Positions 16,323 to 25,119 of a stretch of DNA of 58,940 nt are shown one piece after another (position 1 is the first letter of the stretch; each line of letters opens with the position of its first letter). The stretch comes from Anaerolineales bacterium UBA6055. GTDB lineage: Bacteria > Chloroflexota > Anaerolineae > Aggregatilineales > Phototrophicaceae. A program made the position numbers and the translations under genes. The stretch covers positions 209,302 through 268,241 of the forward strand of contig DIYL01000038.1 in assembly GCA_002428985.1 (NCBI GenBank), in the 5' to 3' direction. The notes under the pieces are model-generated. The model ran no database searches. It saw only the letters and a list, made by a program, of their open reading frames with translations, and had not been told where the DNA came from.

Positions 16323-18896
16323 ATGACAACCTATTATGAGCCTCTCACAGCTCGTGAGCTTGATATACTTGCACTAAAGCTCGAGCGTAAGTCAAACCGC
16401 GATATTGCAACGGATTTACATCTGTCAATTAATACAGTCAAGTGGTATGTGAGTCAAATCTATAGCAAGCTAGATGTCAAAAATCGGCGAGAGCTTGAAC
16501 AGCGTGTACAAGAGCTTGATTTATCAAAACCGCAAGAGATTTCGATGAATGAATCTGACAAAATAATTAACCCGTTGACAGAGCGTGAAATTACTATATT
16601 AAACTTGCTTGCACAAGGTTACAGTAACAAACAGATTGCTAAAGAGCTTATTATCGCAGAGGGAACGGTTAAGTCACATGTGCATAAAATCAGTCAAAAA
16701 CTATATACAAAGAATCGTACACAAACCGTATTGGTAGCTAAACAGCTCGATTTAATCCAAGCTGATACATCATCTAAGGACAATTCATCACCTCATCATT
16801 TACCAAAACGACTCACACCGTTTATTGGACGAATCGAAGAAGTCAATCATATCAGCAAACTGTTACAAGATTTACGTCTACTGACATTAACAGGAGCCGG
16901 TGGGACAGGTAAAACACGTTTATCTTTAGAAGTCGCCCGACAAATTGAAGATCAATACGCTGACGGAATCATTTTTGTCGATCTTTCAATTATTCGTGAT
17001 GCATCGCAAGTCGCCGGTTCGATTGCCTCTGCACTGGGATTAGTGGAGAATCGAGGAGAGTCGTTAGAAAATACAATACAGCGTGTGCTAGCACCACGAT
17101 CTTGCCTACTTATTCTGGATAACTTCGAGCATGTCTTAGATAGTGCCCCACTTGTTGCAGATATTCTCCAAGCAACATCCTATTTAAAAATCATTGTTAC
17201 GAGTCGTGAACCACTCCAAGTGTATGGGGAGTACGAATACCATGTGCCAACACTTGCTCTGCTTGAACAACATTCATCCACATCATTTGAAGCCTTAATG
17301 GAAAACGAGGCAATTCAACTATTTTGTCAGCGGACAAAAGCTATTAATCATCGATTCGAACCATCACCTGACAACATCAAGGATATTGCACAAATTTGTA
17401 TAAAACTCGATGGTCTACCATTAGCGATTGAACTTGCAGCCGCGCGAGGCAAACTACTGACACCAAAGTCATTGCTTGCTCGACTAACAGATCGTCTTGA
17501 TATTTTGGCAACCACCACAGTTGATATCCCCAAACGACAGAAAACCATCCGTGATGCAATTTCTTGGAGCTATGATCTTCTGAACGCAGATGAAAAACAA
17601 CTGTTTATGCGATTATCAATATTCCAAGGTGGAAGTAGTCTTGAAGCATGTGAAACAATTTGCTCAGGGGATCTTGAGATAGATGTTATTGACGGCTTGA
17701 CTTCACTTATTAACAAAAGCTTGGTTATTCAGCAAGAAAATCGTCTAGGTGAGCCGCGTTTTCGGATGCTAGAGACAATCCATGAATTTGCGGCAGAACA
17801 GCTTCTGGTATCTGGTGATGTTGAACAGTGGAAACTCTCACATGCAACATACTTTAAACAACTCGCGGAAGACATTGCACCCAAACTACGGCATTCAGAT
17901 CAGCAATATTGGTTCGAATATCTCGAAATTGAACTAGAAAATATGCGAACTGTCCTTCGCTATACTCTACTAGGAACAGGTGATCCAAACGTAGGTGTCA
18001 GCGTCTTTAATGCACTAATGGATATGTGGTGGTATGGGTCACACTACAAAGAAGCTGACTATTGGGGACGTATTGCCATTGAACACATTGCCGATATATC
18101 CCAGTTAAATAAAGGGAAGCTTTTCTTCATCGTCGGTTATTTCCATTGGCGGTTAAGGTATAACTATGACATAACATTCGACTACACTCAAAAAGCTTAT
18201 AATATCGGACTACAACTAGAGAATAAGTGGTTGATGGCAATGGCGTTACGTTATATGGGAGGTAGCCACCTTGTACGTCCACAACACGAAATTACTGAAG
18301 ATATTGTTGAGCAAGCAATAGGTTATGTGACACAGTCTATTCAGCTATTCAAAGAACTCGAAGATTTAGGGCAATTAGCACACTCGTTAAATGCACTTGG
18401 GCAACTATATACTTTGGGAAAAGATCATCATAAAGCAGCCGAAACATATCGTGAGTGTATTCAGGTTGCTCAAAAAGCAGGCGATACAAGACGCATTGTC
18501 ATGAATATGATGAATTTAGGTGGGGTAGAGCGTGATCTGGGTCATGTAGATGCATCTCTCGCTGTCGTCCGCGAAGCCTTACACATTATTCAAAGTGTGA
18601 ATACACAGTTCGCAGTTGAAGAGCTTATCATTCGGGTAACACCCATAGACGAGCCCTATAAATTTGTCAGGTTATTGGCTGTTTCTAATCGCATCGTTCA
18701 GAATAGTGGAATTGTCCGGCACCCAAATAGTGATAAACATGTCCAGGATAGTATTCAACTGATGAAAAACCTTCTAGATAATCAATCTTTTATGGAAGCA
18801 TGGCAAGAGGGTTTCAGTTTATCGACTAAGCGAGCGATTATGTATGCACTTGATCAAATTGACCCATTTGCCCCCCAACATCATCCTCAGGTTTAA
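16323..18896 (+). CDS. double LuxR-HTH / STAND ATPase / TPR regulator
   Basis: 857 residues. Two LuxR-type helix-turn-helix domains stand in tandem at the N-terminus: about 6-66 (PLTARELDILALKLERKSN, NTVKWYVSQIYSKL) and 82-143 (PLTEREITILNLLAQGYSN, GTVKSHVHKISQKL). A STAND/NB-ARC ATPase follows: FIGR near 167, Walker A GAGGTGKT near 194, Walker B LLILDNFEH near 262, TSRE sensor, and GLPLAIELAA. The C-terminal about 350 residues are TPR-like helices (SLNALGQLYTLGKDHHKAAETY). STAND regulators switch on ATP-dependent oligomerisation after ligand binding by the repeats. Two HTH domains, both N-terminal, is unusual. Divergent from a secreted peptide gene. Confidence 0.88.
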   Translation: MTTYYEPLTARELDILALKLERKSNRDIATDLHLSINTVKWYVSQIYSKLDVKNRRELEQRVQELDLSKPQEISMNESDKIINPLTEREITILNLLAQGYSNKQIAKELIIAEGTVKSHVHKISQKLYTKNRTQTVLVAKQLDLIQADTSSKDNSSPHHLPKRLTPFIGRIEEVNHISKLLQDLRLLTLTGAGGTGKTRLSLEVARQIEDQYADGIIFVDLSIIRDASQVAGSIASALGLVENRGESLENTIQRVLAPRSCLLILDNFEHVLDSAPLVADILQATSYLKIIVTSREPLQVYGEYEYHVPTLALLEQHSSTSFEALMENEAIQLFCQRTKAINHRFEPSPDNIKDIAQICIKLDGLPLAIELAAARGKLLTPKSLLARLTDRLDILATTTVDIPKRQKTIRDAISWSYDLLNADEKQLFMRLSIFQGGSSLEACETICSGDLEIDVIDGLTSLINKSLVIQQENRLGEPRFRMLETIHEFAAEQLLVSGDVEQWKLSHATYFKQLAEDIAPKLRHSDQQYWFEYLEIELENMRTVLRYTLLGTGDPNVGVSVFNALMDMWWYGSHYKEADYWGRIAIEHIADISQLNKGKLFFIVGYFHWRLRYNYDITFDYTQKAYNIGLQLENKWLMAMALRYMGGSHLVRPQHEITEDIVEQAIGYVTQSIQLFKELEDLGQLAHSLNALGQLYTLGKDHHKAAETYRECIQVAQKAGDTRRIVMNMMNLGGVERDLGHVDASLAVVREALHIIQSVNTQFAVEELIIRVTPIDEPYKFVRLLAVSNRIVQNSGIVRHPNSDKHVQDSIQLMKNLLDNQSFMEAWQEGFSLSTKRAIMYALDQIDPFAPQHHPQV

Positions 18897-18979
18897 GCTA
18901 ATCCAGAAATTACTTGCTACAATCCGTCCCGCATGTCATTATTGGGGTATTCTGATGCTGTTATGAATGAGGGGTTGTG

Positions 18980-19753
18980 ATGCCAAAAATTTTCATTTCG
19001 TATCGTCGATCTGCTAGTGCAGGACATGCCGGACGAATCTATGATCGATTAATCGCAGAATATGATGAGAATAATGTTTTTCTAGATGTTGAAGAAATTC
19101 CAGCTGGCGAGACATTTTCAAGCTATTTACTAGCAAAAATTGACGCAAGTAATGTTTTCCTCTTGATGTTAGGTGAGGATACACTCGACCGCTGTGATGA
19201 TCCTGAGGATTGGGTACGTCGGGAAATTGCATATGCTTTACAAAAACCTGAACTGGTTCTTATACCCGTGTTACAAGATGGCTACAAAATGCCACCACCT
19301 GAATCACTGCCCGAGGATATACGGGATATTACTGGGAAAAACGCGGGTTTCTTGTTCCATCAGATGTTTGATGAATCGGTTTCCAAACTCATCAATAGTA
19401 TAAATCAGCTTTTTCCAGAACCTTCAATCAGCGATAATATTGCGACACAAGTAAATACGCCATCTGCCCCCCCGTCACCAACCCGTACAGGCAAAATTAG
19501 AATTCATCGTGTGCCCAATACAGTGGTGTATCGTATTCGCCCCTTCACTATAAAAGTAGACGGTCAAGATAAGCAACAAATATCGAACGGAGAAACTGTT
19601 GTATTTGATGTACCAACAGGTCAACATACATTGAGTGTCCATGTCGACCTACATAAACCGGAGCATTATATCAACATCAGTGAGGATGAGGAATTGAACT
19701 TCGAGGTACAGGTACGGAACTTTGGAATGTCCGTCACACTTGAACCACGCTAA
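18980..19753 (+). CDS. TIR-domain protein with beta-rich C-terminal domain
   Basis: 257 residues from ATG 18980 (GAGGGG 6 nt upstream; a GTG three bases earlier is also in frame). TIR domain at about 1-145: KIFISYRRSASAGHAGRIYDRL, VFLDVEEIPAGETF, and WVRREIAYAL, whose Glu sits where TIR NADases have the catalytic acid. Residues about 165-257 (IRIHRVPNTVVYRIRPFTIKVDG, ISNGETVVFDVPTGQHTLSVHV) look like a beta-sandwich, perhaps ligand-sensing. Could be a NAD-degrading immune effector or a signalling adaptor. It follows the STAND regulator by 80 bp with TACAAT in the gap. Confidence 0.8.
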   Translation: MPKIFISYRRSASAGHAGRIYDRLIAEYDENNVFLDVEEIPAGETFSSYLLAKIDASNVFLLMLGEDTLDRCDDPEDWVRREIAYALQKPELVLIPVLQDGYKMPPPESLPEDIRDITGKNAGFLFHQMFDESVSKLINSINQLFPEPSISDNIATQVNTPSAPPSPTRTGKIRIHRVPNTVVYRIRPFTIKVDGQDKQQISNGETVVFDVPTGQHTLSVHVDLHKPEHYINISEDEELNFEVQVRNFGMSVTLEPR

Positions 19754-19844
19754 ATAGATGAGATTCTGCTATATATCGCGCACACGCCTATCAATTCATG
19801 CTTAAATAGAGACATGATTCAGACATCCCGCATAGGCGTATTCC

Positions 19845-21254
19845 ATGACAGACGCAAAAAAAATAACCGTCTTCTCAATGACTCCATTGTTCCCAGATTT
19901 TGCAATGGGTGGCGGTCAAAAACAACTCAAAAAAGTGGCGCTGTATCTCGGTGAGCAAGGGCACAAACTCACCATTCTATCGACACAGCGTGACGGGTCG
20001 ATGATCCCGTTCAAGTGGCATGATAATGTAGAAATCCAGCCGATTTTACGCTTCAAACAACCTTATCCAGAACCGTACTTTACCCCTATCTACCACATTG
20101 CGAATGCCATCCGTGATGTTGGCAATGCACTCGTCGATGCTGATATTCATTACAGTCATGACGGTGGTTTGATTTTTCCATATGTTTATCAGGACATCCC
20201 ATCGGTAATTAGTCTGCGTAGCATCTTATTTGCCGAGACATTGCAATCGGGTTTTCTGTTTCAAGGGGATGAATGGATCCTACCATCAGAGCACACCCGT
20301 GCAGGCTATGAGGCAGCAGTGTCTCAATTTTCGCCAACAGTCGGTGACCGGATGCATGCAATACATAACGGTTTTGATTGGGATAAGTATAGCTATAGTG
20401 AACCGGATACAATCTTTGAAGTAATTCCGCGTGAAATACAAGATCATCCGATATTATTATTTCCACATCGCCCTGAACCACCCAAAGGCATTTATGATGT
20501 GATACAAGTCGCTGAAAAATTAGTGCATGAACGTGGCTGGACAGATTTACGCGTGCTTGTCCCGCGCTGGCTTGATGCCGATAGTGAACCTGCCAATCGT
20601 GCTTATTATGAAAAATTGATGCAAACGATCCATACAGCTGGATTAGATGAGGTTTTTGTCTTCCACGATTGGATTAACGATAGCCTGATTGCAGAATATT
20701 ATAGTCTGGCAGATGTAACCATGTGCATCGGGAGCTATGTCGAAACGTTCGGCAACACACCGTTTGAATCTCTTGGGTGCGGGACATTGCCGATATTATC
20801 ACGGGTAGCGACCTATCGTGATTTACTCCCTGATGAACATGTCGATCGCGTAGATTATAGGGATGTGGACTCCGCAGTTGAACTTGCCCATACTATCCTA
20901 ACCAAAAAACACCGCACTTCACCTGAGACATTAAATTATCTAAAGTCGGAATTTTCTCTGGAGAAGATGGTCACAACCTATGCTGATGTGATCCTCAATG
21001 TGACTAAGAAACCACAATTACCCTACACAATCCCACAATTAACCGATGACACACGCTATAAATTATCCCCGTGGTGTTATATCTCGGAACAATATGGGAT
21101 TTACCACGATTTTCGTTATGAATATCAAGCCGACAATCAACTCATTGACCTACTCACAGCCAATCCAACAGGATTTCGCGGAGGCGATGTAGATGCTGAT
21201 ACATTGCATAGTTGGGTCGATAATGGGTTTGTTGTGCCACTTATCGCTGGATAA
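19845..21254 (+). CDS. family 4 glycosyltransferase (GT-B)
   Basis: 469 residues. N-terminal Rossmann half contains MGGGQKQLKKVALYLGEQGH (the acceptor-side Gly loop); the C-terminal half contains LLFPHRPEPPKG, VFVFHDWINDSLIAEYYSLADV and ETFGNTPFESLGCGTLPI, the nucleotide-sugar ExxGxxxxE-like motif. Transfers a sugar from an activated donor, probably onto envelope glycan or lipid. An extra C-terminal about 80 residues are not typical of the family. Its 3' end overlaps the convergent membrane-protein gene by 14 bp. Confidence 0.85.
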   Translation: MTDAKKITVFSMTPLFPDFAMGGGQKQLKKVALYLGEQGHKLTILSTQRDGSMIPFKWHDNVEIQPILRFKQPYPEPYFTPIYHIANAIRDVGNALVDADIHYSHDGGLIFPYVYQDIPSVISLRSILFAETLQSGFLFQGDEWILPSEHTRAGYEAAVSQFSPTVGDRMHAIHNGFDWDKYSYSEPDTIFEVIPREIQDHPILLFPHRPEPPKGIYDVIQVAEKLVHERGWTDLRVLVPRWLDADSEPANRAYYEKLMQTIHTAGLDEVFVFHDWINDSLIAEYYSLADVTMCIGSYVETFGNTPFESLGCGTLPILSRVATYRDLLPDEHVDRVDYRDVDSAVELAHTILTKKHRTSPETLNYLKSEFSLEKMVTTYADVILNVTKKPQLPYTIPQLTDDTRYKLSPWCYISEQYGIYHDFRYEYQADNQLIDLLTANPTGFRGGDVDADTLHSWVDNGFVVPLIAG

Positions 21255-22122
21255 AGTTGATAATCACCACATTTTGATTGCAATCATCACGGGTCGTGAC
21301 TGTTAAGACATCCGATAGTGGAGCGCCACCCGTGGTGACCAAATGTACAGTAAATGTGCTTACCATCGGTGCGCCACCCAAATTTAACTCGTAGCCACCG
21401 TCACCAAATGAACTATTGGTGCCACTAAAGACCGTCGCACTGACGCCATCTCCGGCTACCCGCACACCAAAACCCGGCAATGGTGAATTATCAGCATTCG
21501 TCACAGCCCCGGCAATACTCGCCCAGTTACATGCCCGCCCATTTTGGTTACTGACATACAGCACACCTTCTGGTGCAACAGCAAATGGGAATGTATCACT
21601 AAGAGCTACAGTTGGAGTCGGTTGATTCACATCAAGTGTCGGTTCTACTGTCGGGACAAATACAGGGTTGGGGTCAGCAGTTGCTGTCACAATACGAAAT
21701 GAGGTCGGTGGTGCCAGCAAATTGAGTGGGGTTTGCGGATCCGTCCAAATTAACCCATAAAACGCAAGCACACCTATAGTTGACAGCAAGAATAACAAAG
21801 TCAGAAAATTATTCCGACGGCTATGTTTTGCTCGACGATATACCGGTTTGGATTGACGAGTAGGGCCAGTTGGCGCAGGTTGATGATCGGCTGGTAATGG
21901 TGGATAACGTTCCTCTTGTGGTGTCACAACCAATGGTCGCGCGATGTCATCCATACGTTGCAATGCCGCTAAAGCTTCTTCATCGGCTTCAGGAATATCC
22001 AACTCCGATAAATCCGGCAAATCGACTTGAGGTGGCATAAACTTGCTATGATCCACCTCAATCTTGTCTTTCCGGTTTCGACGGTTAATGCGTTGGGTCT
22101 TCGGTTTGTTCTCGTCCGCCAT
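21241..22122 (-). CDS. single-pass membrane protein with Cys-paired beta domain
   Basis: 293 residues. A charged cytoplasmic N-terminal about 120 residues (with QRINRRNRK), one membrane helix at about 126-146 (FLTLLFLLSTIGVLAFYGLIW), a Pro/Thr linker, and an extracytoplasmic domain of about 110 residues (ACNWASIAGAVTNADNSPLPG to CNQNVVIINFIQR). The last domain is shared with the product of the gene immediately upstream. It has a carboxypeptidase-regulatory or Ig-like look. The ATG directly abuts the upstream stop (TAGATG), so the genes are coupled. Function unknown. Confidence 0.65.
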   Translation of the reverse strand: MADENKPKTQRINRRNRKDKIEVDHSKFMPPQVDLPDLSELDIPEADEEALAALQRMDDIARPLVVTPQEERYPPLPADHQPAPTGPTRQSKPVYRRAKHSRRNNFLTLLFLLSTIGVLAFYGLIWTDPQTPLNLLAPPTSFRIVTATADPNPVFVPTVEPTLDVNQPTPTVALSDTFPFAVAPEGVLYVSNQNGRACNWASIAGAVTNADNSPLPGFGVRVAGDGVSATVFSGTNSSFGDGGYELNLGGAPMVSTFTVHLVTTGGAPLSDVLTVTTRDDCNQNVVIINFIQR

Positions 22123-22932
22123 CTATCCGCCCACTCCCGGTTGGACTGGGTTTTGGCGGAAATTGACAATCGCCGCATTTTCGCCACAGTTTTGTCGGAA
22201 TGTAAAGTTATAGGTCGGTGAAATCACTGTGCCGATACTACTCTGCATCTCAACAAAATACGTACGATTATTGATCGTGCTATCAACAGGGACTTCCCAA
22301 CTTGCCTGACCATTAAACAACGAGCTTGATCCGACTGTGACCGTTCGATCTACGATACCTTCTGCGTCAAATACATGGACTTGTAACGTACCAGCTCCAA
22401 ATGGATTACCATTCAAATCCACAACTTGTCCGACGACACCTTGCCAGTTACAACCCAATGTATTAAAGCTGTTCTGTGCAAAGTAGATATCCTCACGCAA
22501 GATGAACGGGAACGGCACTGCAGTTGCAGTGAATGTTGGGGTTGGTCCAGTTGGTGTCGGTGACGGTGTCAAAGTCGGACTCGCCGATGGTGTAAATGTG
22601 ACCGTTGGTGTATCTGTATCACGCGGCGTTGATGTAATCGTCGGTGATGGTGTAATGGTCGGTGTATCTGTAAATGTAGCTGTTGGTGTAAACGTCGGCG
22701 TAAATGTTGGTGTGAATGTCGGCGGAAGCGTTGGCGGTCCCGGTGTATCCGTCGGTAATGGCGTCGCACTTGGCGGTAAGGTGGGGAATACGCGCGCCGT
22801 TGGCAATATGTTCATTTGCTCACGTTCTGCTGGTGTGGGTGTAATCACCAGATAAGCGGTCCCAAAGATCACCATAATAGAACCGATAATCCCCAGTAAT
22901 GAAATGAGATTATAAACTATACGCATAGTCAC
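22123..22932 (-). CDS. anchored protein with Thr-Pro mucin-like stalk and same beta domain
   Basis: 269 residues. N-terminal membrane helix at about 8-30 (LISLLGIIGSIMVIFGTAYLV), then about 90 residues of low-complexity Thr/Pro/Ser (TPTFTPTFTPT, TPSPTITSTP), a stalk probably glycosylated or wall-spanning, then a domain of about 115 residues (LGCNWQGVVGQVVDLNGNPFG to CGENAAIVNFRQN) homologous to that of the downstream protein. Probably presents the domain away from the cell. Middle gene of an operon with a parvulin-type lipoprotein upstream (18 nt). Confidence 0.7.
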   Translation of the reverse strand: MTMRIVYNLISLLGIIGSIMVIFGTAYLVITPTPAEREQMNILPTARVFPTLPPSATPLPTDTPGPPTLPPTFTPTFTPTFTPTATFTDTPTITPSPTITSTPRDTDTPTVTFTPSASPTLTPSPTPTGPTPTFTATAVPFPFILREDIYFAQNSFNTLGCNWQGVVGQVVDLNGNPFGAGTLQVHVFDAEGIVDRTVTVGSSSLFNGQASWEVPVDSTINNRTYFVEMQSSIGTVISPTYNFTFRQNCGENAAIVNFRQNPVQPGVGG

Positions 22933-22950
22933 ACCTTCTCTTGTATGGAT

Positions 22951-23895
22951 TTATTGATTGCGAACAATATTGGCGGACAAAATTTCTTCTTCTAACCAAC
23001 GGTTGAAGACATTCTCAACCAACAACGGCATCCGTTCTTGCTCAATGATTCGCTCTTCTTTTTCTAGTGTTTGAATGATGTGATAGCCCAAACGGGTAAC
23101 AACTGGGCCTGCAATTTCACCTTCGCCAATTGAAAAAGCCGTTTCCGCTAATGTTACATCGAGCAATTCTTCGCGGATAAACCAACCAAGGTCACCACCA
23201 AAGTCTCGTGTTGTAACATCAAGGGAAACTTCTGCTGCCAGTTGCTCAAATGCTTCGCCACCAGCCAACCTATTTAAGACATCTTGTGCTTCGTCTGCAG
23301 TTGCAACAAGAATATGACGCGCATGGACATGTTCAACCGCCTCGCCTAGTTGTTCAATGACATTATCGCGCACACGGTTCGTCACAATCGAATTTTCGAT
23401 TGCATCACGTAATTCATCTTCTGTATATTGATTGCTAGCTAACCATTCTTCCCATGTTGTTGTCGTGAGGCTGGACTTCAGACTATCAATCTCTGCTGTA
23501 ACATCTGCATCACTCACACCCATCCCGAGTTGTTCCGCAGCTTGCGCAATGACTTCTTGCTCAATGAGTGTATTTAATACCTGTACCGATAGTGCTGTAT
23601 TATCTGCGGCTGCCGAGTTGCCAGCGATACGGACAAAAGCACGATCAAATTCGGACTGGGTAATCGGAATGCCATTCACACTTGCGACCGTATCCGGTGC
23701 GTTTGTGTCTACAGTTTGAGCTGATGTAGTGTCTTGTTCAGTAGTATTTGTACTATCTGCACTTTGTGCATTCACATCAACCGCAGGCGGCTGTGTCGGG
23801 TCGGGCGGTGCATCCCCCCCACAGGCAGCTAACATCAACATGACAATACAACTGAGCAATATAATTTGAATACGACGCAAAATAAAATCCTTCAT
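22951..23895 (-). CDS. parvulin-type peptidyl-prolyl isomerase lipoprotein (SurA/PrsA-like)
   Basis: 314 residues from ATG 23895; a TTG at 23907 is the only upstream option. Lipoprotein signal with lipobox LAAC (Cys about 24), then a Thr/Asp/Gln-rich linker, SurA-N-like helices (VNGIPITQSEFDRAF, LIEQEVIAQAAEQLGMGVSDADV) and a parvulin domain at about 190-290 (HVHARHILVATADEAQDVL, GGDLGWFIREELL, GPVVTRLGYHIIQTL). Folds exported proteins at the outer membrane face. First gene of the operon, so its likely clients are the two beta-domain proteins downstream. Confidence 0.9.
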   Translation of the reverse strand: MKDFILRRIQIILLSCIVMLMLAACGGDAPPDPTQPPAVDVNAQSADSTNTTEQDTTSAQTVDTNAPDTVASVNGIPITQSEFDRAFVRIAGNSAAADNTALSVQVLNTLIEQEVIAQAAEQLGMGVSDADVTAEIDSLKSSLTTTTWEEWLASNQYTEDELRDAIENSIVTNRVRDNVIEQLGEAVEHVHARHILVATADEAQDVLNRLAGGEAFEQLAAEVSLDVTTRDFGGDLGWFIREELLDVTLAETAFSIGEGEIAGPVVTRLGYHIIQTLEKEERIIEQERMPLLVENVFNRWLEEEILSANIVRNQ

Positions 23896-23989
23896 ATACC
23901 AATTCAAATAACCACAGTAATTATGCTACCACCAGCGCAATAGGGCAAGTTAGAAAGCACACAACTTACTTTAAGCTTCTATATCACAA

Positions 23990-25009
23990 TTATCCAGCAA
24001 ATTCAGCGCGGTATTGTTTTGGAGAACATCCTTTTAGCTGACGAAATACCGTTGCAAAATACTGGCTCGAGTTAAAACCACAATCAAAGGAAATGGTCGT
24101 AATCGGCAGATTCGGTCGGTTCAGCAATTGTTTGGATGCTTCTTCAATTCGACAATTTTTTAAGAATTGTAATGGTGACATATTGGTGATTTGTTTACAG
24201 TAAGCAGAAAATTGTGTACGAGATAACCCACACTCACTTGCCATTTCCTCGAGTGTCCAGTCATAACCAACATGCGCAGATAGCTCTTTCAAAAAAAGCT
24301 CAACAGTCCGATAACTGGATGTGATGTAACTATCAATCGCAATATGTTGATCTTCAAGCATATCTAAAATCGCCATCAGTAACTGATTGATATAGATCTT
24401 TAGCCGTGTGATATTGTCCTCTGGTTTGCCGTTATCAAGTAGTTGCATGATATTTTCAAAGCAAGTCATGATGTTATCATCAGCACGCCAAACTGGATTT
24501 TCGTTCATACTTAACAGTGTCGTTAACTGCTGGAGCTCTTCCTCTGACATCAATAACCAATCTGGCCACTGCCATACATCATTTGGACGGCGGACATGCA
24601 CATCCAGAATGAGCCAATACAATCGGCTTGCCCCAATGTGTGGATCTCCGACATGATGCAGTTGCCATGGTCTGGTAATAGTGAGGCTATTGGGTGGTAA
24701 AATCCACTTCTGGCCATCAACACCAAATGACAGTTGTCCACTCTTTAATAAGGTGAACTCAATACCCTCATTGTAGTGGTCATCTAAACCCCAATTCTGC
24801 TGATTTGTTGCATCCCACAACCCAAGATAACGAACTTCATTGACTGAATCATCTGGTAGACGCATACCCGGATATTGTCCGGTGGACCACCCCTGTAGTG
24901 TAATCTCGCCTTTTTTCGCCGCATTTTCAAGTGGAGCGCAGGTATCTGGATAGATACATTCATCGTCGGTCTGGTATCGGATTCGCATACATTTCACTCT
25001 CATACTCAC
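23990..25009 (-). CDS. AraC-family transcription regulator
   Basis: 339 residues. N-terminal cupin-like sensor (GIEFTLLKSGQLSFGVDGQK, then HHVGDPHIG) and C-terminal AraC double HTH at about 240-337 (WTLEEMASECGLSRTQFSAYCKQ, ISFDCGFNSSQYFATVFRQLKG). Divergent from a sugar isomerase/epimerase gene across 110 bp, so that gene is its probable target and the inducer is probably a carbohydrate. An eight-base palindrome lies in the gap. Confidence 0.9.
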   Translation of the reverse strand: MSMRVKCMRIRYQTDDECIYPDTCAPLENAAKKGEITLQGWSTGQYPGMRLPDDSVNEVRYLGLWDATNQQNWGLDDHYNEGIEFTLLKSGQLSFGVDGQKWILPPNSLTITRPWQLHHVGDPHIGASRLYWLILDVHVRRPNDVWQWPDWLLMSEEELQQLTTLLSMNENPVWRADDNIMTCFENIMQLLDNGKPEDNITRLKIYINQLLMAILDMLEDQHIAIDSYITSSYRTVELFLKELSAHVGYDWTLEEMASECGLSRTQFSAYCKQITNMSPLQFLKNCRIEEASKQLLNRPNLPITTISFDCGFNSSQYFATVFRQLKGCSPKQYRAEFAG

Positions 25010-25033
25010 ATCAGGATGTTCAAATTTTACCAG

Positions 25034-25047
25034 TTGAAGCGCTTAAA
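25034..25047. promoter_or_regulatory. palindromic operator candidate between AraC and isomerase genes
   Basis: TTGAAGCGCTTAAA has perfect core AAGCGCTT (25037-25044). This form is typical of LacI-family operators in carbohydrate genes, so a LacI-type regulator elsewhere may act here besides the AraC protein. Confidence 0.35.
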
Positions 25048-25119
25048 AGACAATTTACTGTATCCGACATATGCTGAGTGAAAGAGACATCATATAAATA
25101 ATATTTTAGGAGAAATATA

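Larger units (their letters stand above)
15137..16370. repeat. tandem duplication: terminator / peptide gene / promoter / regulator start
   Basis: Copy A (about 15137-15671) and copy B (about 15672-16370) align in the same order: GTATGTAAC with a hairpin terminator; a minus-strand peptide gene; a promoter with TACAAT; and ATGACAACCTATT, the start of the LuxR-type gene. In copy A the regulator stops after about 16 matching codons and joins directly to a second copy of the SRPBCC gene tail. One tandem duplication of a unit from the SRPBCC end to regulator codon 16 explains this arrangement. The copies have since diverged in sequence and length. Confidence 0.75.

Noticed and set aside
22502..22855. 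Plus-strand frame of Val/Gly repeats
   Set aside because: It is the antisense of the Thr/Pro stalk of the minus-strand gene; composition follows the repeat.
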